Source: Muribaculum intestinale (GTDB lineage Bacteria > Bacteroidota > Bacteroidia > Bacteroidales > Muribaculaceae). From it: 64,000 nucleotides of DNA. The stretch is taken from positions 2,480,001 through 2,544,000 of the forward strand of contig NZ_CP021421.1 of NCBI RefSeq assembly GCF_002201515.1. Reading direction: 5' to 3'. This document shows, piece by piece, positions 42,816 through 53,780 of this stretch; position 1 is the first letter of the stretch; each line of letters starts with the position of its first letter. A model generated the notes under the pieces. The model saw nothing but the letters and a program-made list of their open reading frames with translations, ran no database searches and was not told the origin of the DNA. A program made the position numbers and the translations under genes.

Positions 42816-44339
42816 ATGAAGAAGAAAACTATCTGGATTCTTACAATTATAATGGCATTGACCTTCTGCGGGTTGCTGTACATTCAGATTATGTATATGA
42901 AAAACATGATCCGTATGCGCGACGACCAGTTTGCAGAGGGTGTACGCCGCTCCCTGTATGCCGTGACATCGACTCTTGAGCAGGATGAGACAAGGCATTT
43001 CCTTGAAGAGGATGCCGCCGCGATAGAGCAGAGTGTATACGGGTCGCTTGATACCGGGTCGAAAAACTCCACGTCGGGGAGCATGAAGTATTCGTTTACC
43101 ACTCCTGACGGCCTTCATGGCGACCTTACAATCCATGGCGACCTTCGGGGCCGGTCATCATCTATTTCTCCTACCGCATCGGGCCGCTACAGGTCGCTTC
43201 AAGAGACAATAAAGGGGCAGTATCTGTATCAGAAAGGTCTGCTCAACGAGGTCATACTGAATATCCTCAGCCAGTCGAGCAACCGTCCTATCGCTGAGCG
43301 AGCCGATTCGGCTACTGTGGCTCGTTATCTTGCAGGAGAGTTTGAAAACAACGGGCTCAATCTGCCGTTTGAGTTTGCTGTTGTCAACCGCGCCGGACGC
43401 GCAATATACCATACCGCGGGATTCAATAGCAGCGATGCCGGGCGCAACAATATGTTTGTCCAGACATTGTTCCCCAACGACCCGGCCAATAAGGTATATT
43501 ATATTAAGGTATATTTCCCGACCAAGAAAGATTATATCATGTCGTCGGTAAAGTTCATGATACCGTCGTTTGTGTTCACGTTTATCTTGCTTGTTGTGTT
43601 TTTGTATACTATCATAATAGCATTCAGGCAGAAGCGGCTCACCGAGATGAAAAACGACTTCATCAACAACATGACGCATGAATTCAAGACACCCATATCG
43701 TCGATATCGCTTGCAGCGCAGATGCTCAATGATGACAGTGTGCGTAAATCGCCCACTATGATGCAGCATATCTCCACCGTAATCAATGATGAGACAAAGC
43801 GACTGCGCTTCCAGGTAGAGAAGGTGCTTCAGATGTCGATGTTCGACCGTCAGAAAGCCACTCTGCGCCTTCAGGAGATTGATGCCAACAAGACGATTTC
43901 CAATATAGTGAGCACATTCAAACTCAAGGTCGAAAGCTGTGGCGGACATATCGAGAGTGATCTTGCGGCCGACGATGCAATAGTCGAAGTCGACGAGATG
44001 CATTTTACAAATGTAATATTCAATCTGCTTGACAATGCCGTCAAGTACCGTCGCGAGGATGTGCCATTGACTTTGCGCGTAAGCACAGCCGACATCAGCC
44101 CCGAACGCCTTGAAATCCGTGTCAGTGACAACGGTATCGGCATACGGCGCGACGAACTGAAAAAGATATTCGAAAAATTCTATCGTGTGCCTACCGGCAA
44201 CCGTCATGATGTGAAAGGCTTTGGGCTCGGCCTGGCCTATGTGCATAAGATGATAGGCGAGCTGCATGGCGAGATACGAGTGGAAAGCGAATTCGGACAA
44301 GGAACAACATTTATAATTATATTACCACTTACTAACTGA
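42816..44339 (+). CDS. rprX: Sensor histidine kinase, RprX-like
   Basis: Starting at 42816 (MKKKTIWILTIIMALTFCG) gives a first membrane helix at the N-terminus; the upstream ATG at 42687 would put 43 non-hydrophobic residues in front. The 507-aa protein has TM1 (about 7-25), a periplasmic domain of roughly 215 residues, TM2 (FVFTFILLVVFLYTIIIAF, about 250-270), a HisKA box NNMTHEFKTPISS (His288) and HATPase motifs NVIFNLLDNAVKYR, VSDNGIGI, GFGLGLAYV. The next gene, 8 bp away, is its response regulator. The pair closely resembles RprX/RprY of Bacteroides fragilis; the symbol rests on recognition, not alignment. Confidence 0.88.
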   Translation: MKKKTIWILTIIMALTFCGLLYIQIMYMKNMIRMRDDQFAEGVRRSLYAVTSTLEQDETRHFLEEDAAAIEQSVYGSLDTGSKNSTSGSMKYSFTTPDGLHGDLTIHGDLRGRSSSISPTASGRYRSLQETIKGQYLYQKGLLNEVILNILSQSSNRPIAERADSATVARYLAGEFENNGLNLPFEFAVVNRAGRAIYHTAGFNSSDAGRNNMFVQTLFPNDPANKVYYIKVYFPTKKDYIMSSVKFMIPSFVFTFILLVVFLYTIIIAFRQKRLTEMKNDFINNMTHEFKTPISSISLAAQMLNDDSVRKSPTMMQHISTVINDETKRLRFQVEKVLQMSMFDRQKATLRLQEIDANKTISNIVSTFKLKVESCGGHIESDLAADDAIVEVDEMHFTNVIFNLLDNAVKYRREDVPLTLRVSTADISPERLEIRVSDNGIGIRRDELKKIFEKFYRVPTGNRHDVKGFGLGLAYVHKMIGELHGEIRVESEFGQGTTFIIILPLTN

Positions 44340-44347
44340 CAACAACT

Positions 44348-45061
44348 ATGGAAGAACGTTTGCGTATACTCTTATGCGAAGATGATGAGAATCTTGGCAT
44401 GTTGCTGCGGGAATATCTGCAAGCAAAGGGCTTCAACGCCGACCTCTATCCCGACGGAGAAGCCGGATATAAGGCATTTCTCAAGGGCAAATATGATCTT
44501 GCCGTGCTTGATGTGATGATGCCTAAGAAGGACGGATTTGCGCTTGCGCAGGAAATCCGTACAGTCAATTCTGAAATTCCTATCATCTTCCTGACAGCAA
44601 AATCGCTTAAGGAAGATATTCTCGAGGGTTTCAAAATCGGAGCTGACGACTACATAACCAAACCCTTCTCTATGGAGGAGCTGGTATTCCGCATCGAGGC
44701 CATTCTGCGTCGAGTAAAGGGCAAGAAGGGTAAGGAAATCACGATGTACAAAATCGGACGCTTCACATTTGACACTCAGAAGCAAGTGCTCATGATTGAT
44801 GACAAAGTAACCAAACTCACTACCAAGGAGTCGGAACTGCTCAGTCTGCTCTGTGCCCATGTCAATGAAATCCTTGAACGTAACTTTGCCCTCAAGACCA
44901 TATGGATTGACGATAATTATTTCAATGCACGTTCGATGGATGTCTACATCACCAAGTTGCGCAAGCACCTTAAGGACGATCCCGCCATCGAGATTATCAA
45001 TATCCATGGCAAGGGCTACAAGCTAATCGCTCCTGAAGTAGAGACAGCTCCGGCACAGTAA
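44348..45061 (+). CDS. rprY: OmpR-family response regulator, RprY-like
   Basis: The 237-aa protein has a receiver domain (LLCEDDENLG acidic pocket, phospho-acceptor Asp55 in AVLDVMMPKKDG, switch Thr in FLTAKS, Lys in ITKPFS) and a C-terminal winged helix (about 135-230, TKLTTKESELLSLLCAHVNE, SMDVYITKLRKHLKDDP, IHGKGYKL). It is phosphorylated by the adjacent kinase and binds DNA. RprY of Bacteroides fragilis and Porphyromonas is linked to oxidative-stress and transport genes; the targets here are unknown. Confidence 0.9.
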   Translation: MEERLRILLCEDDENLGMLLREYLQAKGFNADLYPDGEAGYKAFLKGKYDLAVLDVMMPKKDGFALAQEIRTVNSEIPIIFLTAKSLKEDILEGFKIGADDYITKPFSMEELVFRIEAILRRVKGKKGKEITMYKIGRFTFDTQKQVLMIDDKVTKLTTKESELLSLLCAHVNEILERNFALKTIWIDDNYFNARSMDVYITKLRKHLKDDPAIEIINIHGKGYKLIAPEVETAPAQ

Positions 45062-45090
45062 TCGGCCCACGGTTGTCAAAGTATAGCATA

Positions 45091-45132
45091 CCGACCCGCG
45101 ACAATGGCATGACAGGCCGTGTCGCGGGTCGG
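45091..45132 (+). terminator. Perfect hairpin after rprY, without T tract
   Basis: A 13-bp GC-rich perfect stem (CCGACCCGCGACA 45091-45103, TGTCGCGGGTCGG 45120-45132) encloses a 16-nt loop. No T run follows, so it may be a factor-dependent terminator or another structured element. Confidence 0.5.
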
Positions 45133-45294
45133 CGCATACTGCCAAAATGTCGCATATTTCTGTCATAATTCAACATTGGCACGATATATGTTGTTACTTA
45201 TTGTGGGGGCGGAGGCAGACAATGCTCCTTCGCTCACACATGATCATAACCAATAAACGAACGAATTAACTAAACTAAAAAACTTATTACTGAT

Positions 45295-45570
45295 ATGAAC
45301 GTCAAACCACTTGCCGACAGAGTGCTTATCAAGCCCACACCTGCCGAAGAACGTACACTTTCGGGAATCATCATCCCCGATTCCGCTAAAGAGAAACCCC
45401 TCCGTGGCACAGTAATCGCTGCCGGCAACGGCACTAAGGACGAGGAAATGGTGCTTAAAGCCAATGACGAGGTGCTTTATGGCAAGTATTCCGGCACAGA
45501 AATCGAGCTTGACGGTGAGAAATACATCATCATGCGTCAGAGCGACGTGTTCGCTGTAATAGCCGAATAA
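45295..45570 (+). CDS. groES: Co-chaperonin GroES (Cpn10)
   Basis: The 91-aa protein starts MNVKPLADRVLIKPTPAEE, has the mobile-loop region TLSGIIIPDSAKEKPLRGTV and ends EKYIIMRQSDVFAVIAE. It forms the heptameric lid of GroEL. groEL follows 42 bp later. No CIRCE inverted repeat is seen in the 233-bp upstream region, so HrcA control is not evident. Confidence 0.97.
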   Translation: MNVKPLADRVLIKPTPAEERTLSGIIIPDSAKEKPLRGTVIAAGNGTKDEEMVLKANDEVLYGKYSGTEIELDGEKYIIMRQSDVFAVIAE

Positions 45571-45591
45571 TACAGATTCAATTTTATTTAG

Positions 45592-47250
<1,659 letters not shown>

Positions 47251-47277
47251 TCAACTGTCTGTTTCTAATTATACAAT

Positions 47278-47321
47278 GGGACATTGCGGCAATTCTTGCT
47301 GCGGTGTCCCTTGCTTTTTTT
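47278..47321 (+). terminator. Terminator after groEL
   Basis: A 10-bp stem with two G-T wobbles (GGGACATTGC 47278-47287, GCGGTGTCCC 47301-47310) is followed by TTGCTTTTTTT. Confidence 0.8.
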
Positions 47322-47341
47322 GCGGGGAATTAGTAATTTTG
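47310..47341 (+). promoter_or_regulatory. Promoter of the yicC-gmk-nadD unit
   Basis: TAATTTTG (47334-47341) with CTTG (47310-47313) 20 bp upstream, a 3-of-4 -33 match overlapping the groEL terminator. The yicC ATG is 19 bp after the -7 box. Confidence 0.45.
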
Positions 47342-47359
47342 TCAAAAATAATCACGCCC

Positions 47360-48235
47360 ATGCTTCAGTCTATGACGGGATTCGGCAAAGCTGTCGTTAC
47401 AATCCCAACAAAAAAGATAACAGTCGAGATTAAGTCGCTGAATTCAAAGCAACTTGACATAAACACACGTATACCAGCCGTTTTTCGCGAGAAAGAACTT
47501 GATTTGCGCAATATGGTGTCATCGCGTCTGCAGCGCGGCAAGGTCGATATGCAGATATATTCCGAACCGATAGGCGTGGAGACCACTGTATCGCTCAATC
47601 TTCCTCTTATGGCCGCATATAAGGCCCAGGTTGAGGAGATGGCTGTGGCATTGGGTATTCCATGGCCCGAGGATTGGTATAGTGTGCTTATGCGTTTTCC
47701 TGAAACTGTAAAGAGCGAGTTGCCCGACACTCTTACCGATGATGACATCGCGGCTTTGCATCAGGCTGTGGAGGAGGCTCTTGAGGCTCTTGTGCAATTT
47801 CGCAGCAAGGAGGGCGAAAGACTTCGGGAATTCTTCACTGTGCGCATCGAGCGTATAAGGGCGCTGCTTGCCGAAGTAGAGCCTTACGAGAAAGAGCGTG
47901 TAGAGAAGATACGTGCACGTCTTGAGGAGAATCTCGCTAAAATCGAAGGTGTGGCTCTCGACAAAAACCGTCTTGAGCAGGAGATGATTTTCTATATCGA
48001 GAAGCTGGATATCAACGAAGAGAAGCAACGCCTGTCGCAGCATCTCAGCTATTTCATGGAGACAATGGCCAACGGCGAAGGGCAGGGTAAGAAACTTGGC
48101 TTCATAAGCCAGGAGATGGGGCGCGAAATCAATACGCTTGGCTCGAAGAGCAACAATGCCGAGATGCAGCGCATTGTGGTAAAGATGAAAGACGAACTGG
48201 AGCAGATAAAAGAGCAGGTGCTCAATGTGCTGTAA
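47360..48235 (+). CDS. yicC: YicC/YloC family endoribonuclease
   Basis: The start at 47360 (MLQSMTGFGKAVVTIPTKKI) matches the family's MIxSMTGFG opening; an ATG 28 codons upstream lies in the terminator and promoter region. The 291-aa protein has VEIKSLNSKQLDINTRIP and the conserved C-terminus GKKLGFISQEMGREINTLGS followed by VKMKDELEQIKEQVLNVL. YicC proteins are metal-dependent RNases forming toroidal hexamers. gmk follows 51 bp later, a commonly conserved neighbour order. Confidence 0.93.
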   Translation: MLQSMTGFGKAVVTIPTKKITVEIKSLNSKQLDINTRIPAVFREKELDLRNMVSSRLQRGKVDMQIYSEPIGVETTVSLNLPLMAAYKAQVEEMAVALGIPWPEDWYSVLMRFPETVKSELPDTLTDDDIAALHQAVEEALEALVQFRSKEGERLREFFTVRIERIRALLAEVEPYEKERVEKIRARLEENLAKIEGVALDKNRLEQEMIFYIEKLDINEEKQRLSQHLSYFMETMANGEGQGKKLGFISQEMGREINTLGSKSNNAEMQRIVVKMKDELEQIKEQVLNVL

Positions 48236-48286
48236 CCGTTTGAAAATACATTTTCTATCATTGATTTTTGGAGAATATTATCCCCT

Positions 48287-48859
48287 ATGGATGGAAAAAT
48301 CATAATACTCTCGGCACCTTCGGGCTGTGGCAAGTCGACCATCATCGGACGGCTGATGGAGCGTGGCGACCTCAATCTTGCATTTTCAATTTCAGCTACC
48401 TCGCGAGCCCCGCGCGGCACGGAGAAGCATGGCGTGGATTATTATTATCTGACGGCAGAAGAGTTTCGACGCCGTATTGATGCCGGCGATTTTGTGGAGT
48501 ATGAAGAGGTGTATCCCGGGCGTTTCTACGGAACGTTGCGCAGCGAGATTGACCGTATTACCTCTGGTGGGTCAAATGTGGTGCTTGATATAGATGTGAA
48601 GGGAGCCTTGAATGTAAAGCGTATCTACGGTGACAGAGCACTCACATTGTATATCGTGCCACCGTCGATTGATGAATTGCGCCGTCGTCTGGAAGGCCGA
48701 GCCACCGATGCTCCAGATGTAATCGAGGAGAGGGTGGGGAAGGCAGCCTATGAGCTTACTTTTGCTCCGCAGTATGACTGCTCGGTCGTAAATGACCGTC
48801 TCGACGATGCTGTAGAAGAGGCCCACAGGATTATTAAGGATTTCATCGAGCGCGACTGA
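48287..48859 (+). CDS. gmk: Guanylate kinase
   Basis: The 190-aa protein has the P-loop SAPSGCGKST, the GMP-binding TSRAPRGTEKHGVDYYYL region and YGTLRSEIDRITSGGSNVVL with DIDVKGALNVK. It phosphorylates GMP to GDP with ATP. It lies between yicC and nadD on the plus strand and has normal family length. Confidence 0.97.
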   Translation: MDGKIIILSAPSGCGKSTIIGRLMERGDLNLAFSISATSRAPRGTEKHGVDYYYLTAEEFRRRIDAGDFVEYEEVYPGRFYGTLRSEIDRITSGGSNVVLDIDVKGALNVKRIYGDRALTLYIVPPSIDELRRRLEGRATDAPDVIEERVGKAAYELTFAPQYDCSVVNDRLDDAVEEAHRIIKDFIERD

Positions 48860-48941
48860 TTGGCAGGGTATCTCCACCGCTTCCAACTGACAGAGGCATG
48901 ATACCTGGCTCATTGACCGTTCATGATAATATTGTATAGTT

Positions 48942-49538
48942 ATGTCGGTACAACGCAAGCGCATAGGCATAATGGGCGGCTCGTATAATCCCGTGCATGC
49001 CGGTCATATGATTGTGGCCTCGTATATCGCGCAATGGGGCGCCCTTGACGAGGTGTGGCTTACGCTTTCTCCCCAAAATCCGTTTAAGCGAAATCTCAAT
49101 CTGGCCGATGATGCCCACCGGCTTGAGATGTTGCGTATAGCCGTGGGGAGTTCGCCGTTTCTCCGCGTGTGTGATGTAGAGCTTTCGATGCCGCGTCCGA
49201 GCTATACGGTAGACACCCTCGCCAGACTATCGGAGATGTATCCCGACTGCGACTTCCGTCTTATTGTCGGAGCTGACAACTGGGAATCGTTCGGTAAATG
49301 GCGTTCTCCCGACGAGATTGTGTCGCGTCACGGTCTGATAGTCTATCCGCGTCCCGGATATTCGACAGACGGGTGTGAGGGTACTCCGGGAGTCACATGT
49401 GTCGAAGCTCCGCAGGTAGAACTGTCGTCGACATTTATCCGCGACGCCATAGCCGCCGGCCGCGACATGAACTTTTTCCTCCCTCCGGGGGTATATCAAT
49501 ATATAATCGAAAACGGACTGTACGGCTCAGTGCAGTGA
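48942..49538 (+). CDS. nadD: Nicotinate-nucleotide adenylyltransferase
   Basis: The 198-aa nucleotidyltransferase has GIMGGSYNPVHAGHMIVA (HxGH nucleotide motif), RPSYTVDTLARL, LIVGADNWESFGKW and the C-terminal VELSSTFIRDAI (ISSTxIR motif). It adenylates nicotinate mononucleotide in NAD synthesis. The start MSVQRKRIGIMGG is the ATG closest to the motif with family-like spacing. Confidence 0.96.
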   Translation: MSVQRKRIGIMGGSYNPVHAGHMIVASYIAQWGALDEVWLTLSPQNPFKRNLNLADDAHRLEMLRIAVGSSPFLRVCDVELSMPRPSYTVDTLARLSEMYPDCDFRLIVGADNWESFGKWRSPDEIVSRHGLIVYPRPGYSTDGCEGTPGVTCVEAPQVELSSTFIRDAIAAGRDMNFFLPPGVYQYIIENGLYGSVQ

Positions 49539-49558
49539 CATAAATCTTAATGTATCTT

Positions 49559-50089
49559 ATGACCACTCAATCATCATTGCTCAACAACAACACGCTGGCT
49601 TTCATAGCTCTGTCAAATGAATATTGTCAGGCGCTTGAAAGTGCCCGCGAGAGTGAACGCATCCCTTTCGTGGAGAATATGCTGCGCCTGCTTCCCAGAA
49701 TATATATATCGGCCACCGACCTGCAACTGAATCAGTTTCTTGCTGAAGATGCGTATCTCGAAGGGCGTCTTGACGAGGATTTCTACGACTCGGTAAGGCG
49801 TAGCGTGGAGAATCTGCTTGGCCCTGACGATACATATCTGGAAGTTTTCGAGGAGGACATGAAATATTCCGACACGCCTATAGCGGCGTCGGTGTCGGAA
49901 GGTCTTGCCGATATCTTTCAGGTGATGTACAATCTGCTTGATGCCATACGTGATATGCCTGAAGAGGTCGTGCTCTCGGCTCTTGTTGCGGTGAAAGATG
50001 ACTTTGAGTCCTATTGGAGCCGTGTGCTCTGCAACGTGTTGCGTGCGCTCAACCATATACGCTATACTTCCACCACAGCCGACGAGTAA
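49559..50089 (+). CDS. DUF5063 domain-containing protein
   Basis: The start at 49559 (MTTQSSLLNNNTLAFIALSN) is chosen over an ATG three codons upstream. The 176-aa, acidic, mainly helical cytosolic protein contains VENMLRLLPRIYISATDL, EDAYLEGRLDEDFYDSVRRS, SEGLADIFQVMYNLL and a C-terminal DDFESYWSRVLCNVLRALNH, which I recognise as the DUF5063 family of Bacteroidetes. Function is unknown. It lies 20 bp after nadD, so it is probably the last gene of the yicC-gmk-nadD unit. Confidence 0.8.
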   Translation: MTTQSSLLNNNTLAFIALSNEYCQALESARESERIPFVENMLRLLPRIYISATDLQLNQFLAEDAYLEGRLDEDFYDSVRRSVENLLGPDDTYLEVFEEDMKYSDTPIAASVSEGLADIFQVMYNLLDAIRDMPEEVVLSALVAVKDDFESYWSRVLCNVLRALNHIRYTSTTADE

Positions 50090-50150
50090 TAATAATGGCC
50101 GGCTATCGAGTGGCCGGCGCAGCGTGCTACCAATTCCGGAAGATAAAAAA

Positions 50151-50209
50151 AAGAGTCTCCCCCGTCCGGCCTCTCTCCATTAATACGGACGGGGTAAGTT
50201 GAGACTCTT
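50151..50209. terminator. Nested hairpin between convergent DUF5063 and flavodoxin genes
   Basis: An outer 9-bp stem (AAGAGTCTC 50151-50159, GAGACTCTT 50201-50209) encloses an inner 9-bp stem (CCCCGTCCG 50160-50168, CGGACGGGG 50186-50194). An A8 run (50145-50152) on one side supplies the T tract for minus-strand transcripts; the structure probably ends both genes. Confidence 0.75.
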
Positions 50210-50271
50210 GTATTATGTATTGTGCCTCGCTTGCGGGCATTGGCAATGTGTGCCTATGAGGCTGCTTGGGA

Positions 50272-50775
50272 TTATGCTATTTCTTTCTTGAGCTGGTCGG
50301 TCCAGGCCTTTATCCTTTCGGCGGTGAGATCTTCTTTGTTTACGTTATCGAGCATAAGCCCTACGTAGATGCCGTCCTGGAAAGCCTCAGTCGACTCAAA
50401 GTCGTAGCCGTCGGCGTTGAAATGGCCTATGAATTTTGCTCCTGTAGGGAGAAGGCGGGTGTATAATTCGCCCAAAGCGCCGCAGAAAGTGTCGCTCATT
50501 GACTCGTCGCCACAGCCGAACAGTGCAATCTTCTTGCCGGATAGGTCGGTTGCCTCCAGACCGTCGACCATATCAAACCAATCGTCCTGCAACTCTCCGG
50601 AGCCCCATGTGCTTGAGCCGAAAATCAGTACGTCGTATGGCTCGACGTCGGATGGGGCGGAATCCGCGACATTATGGATGTCGGCGGTGTCGACACCCAT
50701 GGCTTTGGCTATCTCTTCTGCTACCTCGGCTGTCATGCCGGTGCTTGATCCGTAGAATATACCTATTTTCTTCAT
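50272..50775 (-). CDS. fldA: Flavodoxin
   Basis: The 167-aa protein starts MKKIGIFYGSSTGMTAEVAE (an ATG two codons upstream is also possible), with the FMN phosphate loop GSSTGMT, FMN-flanking loops IFGSSTWGSGELQDDW and FGCGDESMSDTFCGALG, and the long-chain insert of the FldA type. It carries electrons in the cytosol, for example to or from pyruvate:ferredoxin oxidoreductase-type enzymes. It is a single gene, convergent with the DUF5063 gene. Confidence 0.95.
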   Translation of the reverse strand: MKKIGIFYGSSTGMTAEVAEEIAKAMGVDTADIHNVADSAPSDVEPYDVLIFGSSTWGSGELQDDWFDMVDGLEATDLSGKKIALFGCGDESMSDTFCGALGELYTRLLPTGAKFIGHFNADGYDFESTEAFQDGIYVGLMLDNVNKEDLTAERIKAWTDQLKKEIA

Positions 50776-50864
50776 TGTCATTAATATATAATTCTGATAT
50801 TATAACACGAAGAATGACAAAAAGTTCTCACTTGCCGACTGACTGTGGCTCAATCGCGGAACCG

Positions 50865-53432
50865 TCAGAAAGCCAGGTGAAAAGCCACACGTATGCCCCA
50901 TCGCGGGGCATAGGGGTTGTCGCGGTAGGTGAGTCGCCACACGTAGTCGACACGGAACACGCGCAAAATGTTGTCAAGTCCGGCGCTTATCTCCATATAT
51001 GGACGGTCGGTCATTGTGGTGGTGTGGACGTCGGCCGGGAATACAAACAGTTGCGGATTGTACAGCGGATTGTTGCGCCGGCTTAGATGTCCCCACAGCC
51101 CTTTGAAGTTGATTACCTCGCGGAGTTTCAGTCGGTCAAGCAACGGAATGCGGTTGAATATAAGGCCGTTCATCCAATAGGTGAAGTCGACCATGGCGTA
51201 GGAGTCGTTGATAAACTCCAGCGGATTCATCAACGCGAAACTTTCGGGCTGTATGGTGTATGAGAGGTTGGCGTTGGGGAGCATGAGATTCATGTATGGT
51301 GTGCTGCTCCACACGTGGCCGCCTTTCACAACTGCATCTATGTAGCCGAATGCCGAGAGCCACCAGCGCTGGGAGTAGCGCAACTCGGTGCGGTTGATGG
51401 TGAACATGCTCCCGAGAAATCCTTTCGGAGCAAATGTGTGGGTAAGTTCGAATACCGGTGCGTCGAGGTTGATTGGCATGCGGTTGGTCTTGCCCTGGTA
51501 GAACTTTTCTCCCGGCGCATAGCGGAGTTTCAGTTCGAACATGGCCTCGTTGTAGTGGCCGAAACTCTGTCCGTGGCCGTTGACAAAGGGTATCCAGCGG
51601 GTGGCTTCCTGGCGTTCGAAGGCGGCGGAGGCCACGAGCGAGAAGTTGTTGCGCAGTTCGAGTGTGTATTCGAGTTGCTGTCGGCGCTGGTATGTCAGGC
51701 GCGTATCTTCCATGCGTTTCAGCGACAGGAAGAGGTTGTCGGCGTTGGTGTATACATAGCGTTGGCCAAGCTGGTCGATGTCGTAGAGCGATGTGAAGCG
51801 CAGGGAGTGTACAGGGAACTCTCGGCTGTGGAGCTTCTTGTCGAGGAATGAGTACTCTACCTCGCCGCGGTATTTCCATTTGTGGTCGCGCAGTCCGTAA
51901 GCCACGTAGCCACGGGCAAACCAGCGTGGCGACAGCGCTGCGGTGGTCATGCCTCCGGTGCGCAGACGTATACCCTCCACGGTGTTGTAACTGATTGAGG
52001 TGTTGACAGGTCCGTAATCGAATTTGCTTGGTTTGCCGGTGTGTACATATCCGCTTACAAGCAGCCGGAGTGTGCGCTCGGTCCAATAGTAGAGCGGAAC
52101 CCGGCGCATGCGCTCTACCATAGTGGCAAGTGATTTCTCCGAGCGGGCGAGCGGCACATTGCGGTGTGTGCTCCAGAAGTCGTTGTCCTGCGAGTAGGCG
52201 TCGTCGGCCACAATCTGGTATTCAGCATGGCCGAACGCGAGGTCTTCGTTGGCAGGGGCGTCGAAGTTGAAGCGGCTGTATGTAGTGTTGCGCCGCACGA
52301 ACAGGCCGGGCATGCCGGGGAGAATGCTCAACTCCATGGACATGTCGTCGGATGTCTTCAGACGCGATCCGTCGGGTGCGCGGTCGAATGTCTGTGTGAG
52401 TGTCATGCCATCGACAAAGTTGACGTTGATGCTGTGGGGGAGATACAGCTCGAGCTTCTTGACCATCATTGTCGAATCGGACTTCGGCACATAGAGCTTT
52501 CCGAGAAATCCCCATGTCTGTGGGGTGTGGGGCACAAAGCTGAGCACTACGCACGAGTCGCCCGCCACGACCACAGTGTCGGAGAGATAAAATTTGTAGA
52601 AGTCGGCGGCTATAGGCGACAATGGACTTACAAAGCGGTTTTGCAACAGGGTGATGTCGTTGCTATAGATGTCGATTTCGCGGAACACGTCCTCGAGCAC
52701 TTTGCGCACGTTTTCCTGATTGGACATTATGTCGTCGAGGCCTTCATGGTGTAGTCCCGTTACGTGTTCGCGCTCGCGGTCGTCGCTGTGTCGGTAGTTG
52801 ACGGTCGAGGCCTTCTCGCGCATGGCTATGTTGAGTATCGGCTTGCCCGACATGGCAGATGTGTCGACATGGTCGCGCAGGAATGCGAATTTCCGGTCGA
52901 GCCACGATGTGGTGTCGGGCTTGTAATCGTTGACGGCTATCGACATGCGCTCATACTTGTCGAAATTGTAGTAGGGGTTGCGGTGGGGGTCGGTAAGGTT
53001 GCGTGCGGCTCTTATCCTCTCCATGAATGCCACTGCGGGATTGCCTTTCTTGCGGTATTTCTCTTTCTTGGGCTTTACTACTACTTCGGCCAGCTGCACT
53101 CCTGTAGGGTCGAGTTCTACAATCATCTGGAGGCTGTAGCTGCGGTTTATGGGTATGGTGGCGGTGGTGTATCCCATTACGCTTACTCTTACACTGTCGG
53201 TCTGTGAGTAGGAGCGTAGCGAGAATCGGCCGGCATCGTCGGTCAGAGTGCCGCCCGGCGTGGTTGTGAGCGCTACAGCGGCGTAGGGAACAGGTTCGCG
53301 GCTACGGCTGTCGAATACCACACCCTTCACCTCTACATTGTCAGCAATGACGATGCCGCTCCCTGTGGCGGCAAGCAGAATTATGGCTATGATGCGGGGG
53401 AGATATATGATATAGTTGCGGAAGAATGCCAT
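50865..53432 (-). CDS. DUF5686-type outer-membrane protein with carboxypeptidase-regulatory-like domain
   Basis: The 855-aa protein has a signal-like N-terminus (IIYLPRIIAIILLAATGS), a carboxypeptidase-regulatory-like domain (about 33-125, VKGVVFDSRSREPVPYAAVA, DDAGRFSLRS) and then the DUF5686 body, rich in amphipathic strands in its second half (QRRQQLEYTLELRNNFSLVA, LTHTFAPKGFLGSMFTINRT), ending WGIRVAFHLAF as an outer-membrane barrel does. The barrel is predicted by eye. The family is widespread in Bacteroidetes and its role is not established. It is a single-gene unit with a -7 box 19 bp before the ATG. Confidence 0.85.
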   Translation of the reverse strand: MAFFRNYIIYLPRIIAIILLAATGSGIVIADNVEVKGVVFDSRSREPVPYAAVALTTTPGGTLTDDAGRFSLRSYSQTDSVRVSVMGYTTATIPINRSYSLQMIVELDPTGVQLAEVVVKPKKEKYRKKGNPAVAFMERIRAARNLTDPHRNPYYNFDKYERMSIAVNDYKPDTTSWLDRKFAFLRDHVDTSAMSGKPILNIAMREKASTVNYRHSDDREREHVTGLHHEGLDDIMSNQENVRKVLEDVFREIDIYSNDITLLQNRFVSPLSPIAADFYKFYLSDTVVVAGDSCVVLSFVPHTPQTWGFLGKLYVPKSDSTMMVKKLELYLPHSINVNFVDGMTLTQTFDRAPDGSRLKTSDDMSMELSILPGMPGLFVRRNTTYSRFNFDAPANEDLAFGHAEYQIVADDAYSQDNDFWSTHRNVPLARSEKSLATMVERMRRVPLYYWTERTLRLLVSGYVHTGKPSKFDYGPVNTSISYNTVEGIRLRTGGMTTAALSPRWFARGYVAYGLRDHKWKYRGEVEYSFLDKKLHSREFPVHSLRFTSLYDIDQLGQRYVYTNADNLFLSLKRMEDTRLTYQRRQQLEYTLELRNNFSLVASAAFERQEATRWIPFVNGHGQSFGHYNEAMFELKLRYAPGEKFYQGKTNRMPINLDAPVFELTHTFAPKGFLGSMFTINRTELRYSQRWWLSAFGYIDAVVKGGHVWSSTPYMNLMLPNANLSYTIQPESFALMNPLEFINDSYAMVDFTYWMNGLIFNRIPLLDRLKLREVINFKGLWGHLSRRNNPLYNPQLFVFPADVHTTTMTDRPYMEISAGLDNILRVFRVDYVWRLTYRDNPYAPRWGIRVAFHLAF

Positions 53433-53451
53433 TTATGAGTGAATCAACCTG

Positions 53452-53459
53452 CAAAGGTA
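53452..53459 (-). promoter_or_regulatory. -7 element of the DUF5686 gene
   Basis: The minus strand reads TACCTTTG, a full TAnnTTTG match, 19 bp upstream of the ATG at 53432. No -33 box is seen. Confidence 0.4.
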
Positions 53460-53780
53460 CTTACATTCCGCCATAATCCATGCCATGCCAACGTATTTTA
53501 TGCGTTTTTAGCTAATATTGGGGATATTGCGGGTGGGAAGTTCCACTTACAGCTGTTTTTGAGTTTGTAAAGTATGACGTAAATTATATCTATGAGCCAT
53601 TTTTTTGTCTCATATCCGCTACATCCGCTTTTCCTCTTCAATAGACAGGGTGATATTTCATTTTTTATTGTAACTTTGTCGAATACCGCGTAAATAAGTT
53701 CTTCGTTATGAATGTTTAAAGCACCCATATTATAGTACTATAGCGAATAAACTTGATTGTATGCTGTGCATTAACATTTA
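53460..53780. other. AT-rich spacer at the left edge of the accessory island
   Basis: No supported gene. TAACTTTG at 53671-53678 could be a plus-strand -7 box. Short open frames on both strands lack family resemblance or good starts and were not called. Confidence 0.4.

Noticed and set aside
43158-44300. 380-codon open frame on the minus strand
   Set aside because: It is antisense to the RprX-like kinase, which has complete catalytic motifs.
45133-45294. CIRCE (HrcA) operator upstream of groES
   Set aside because: No TTAGCACTC-N9-GAGTGCTAA or close variant was found on reading the region.
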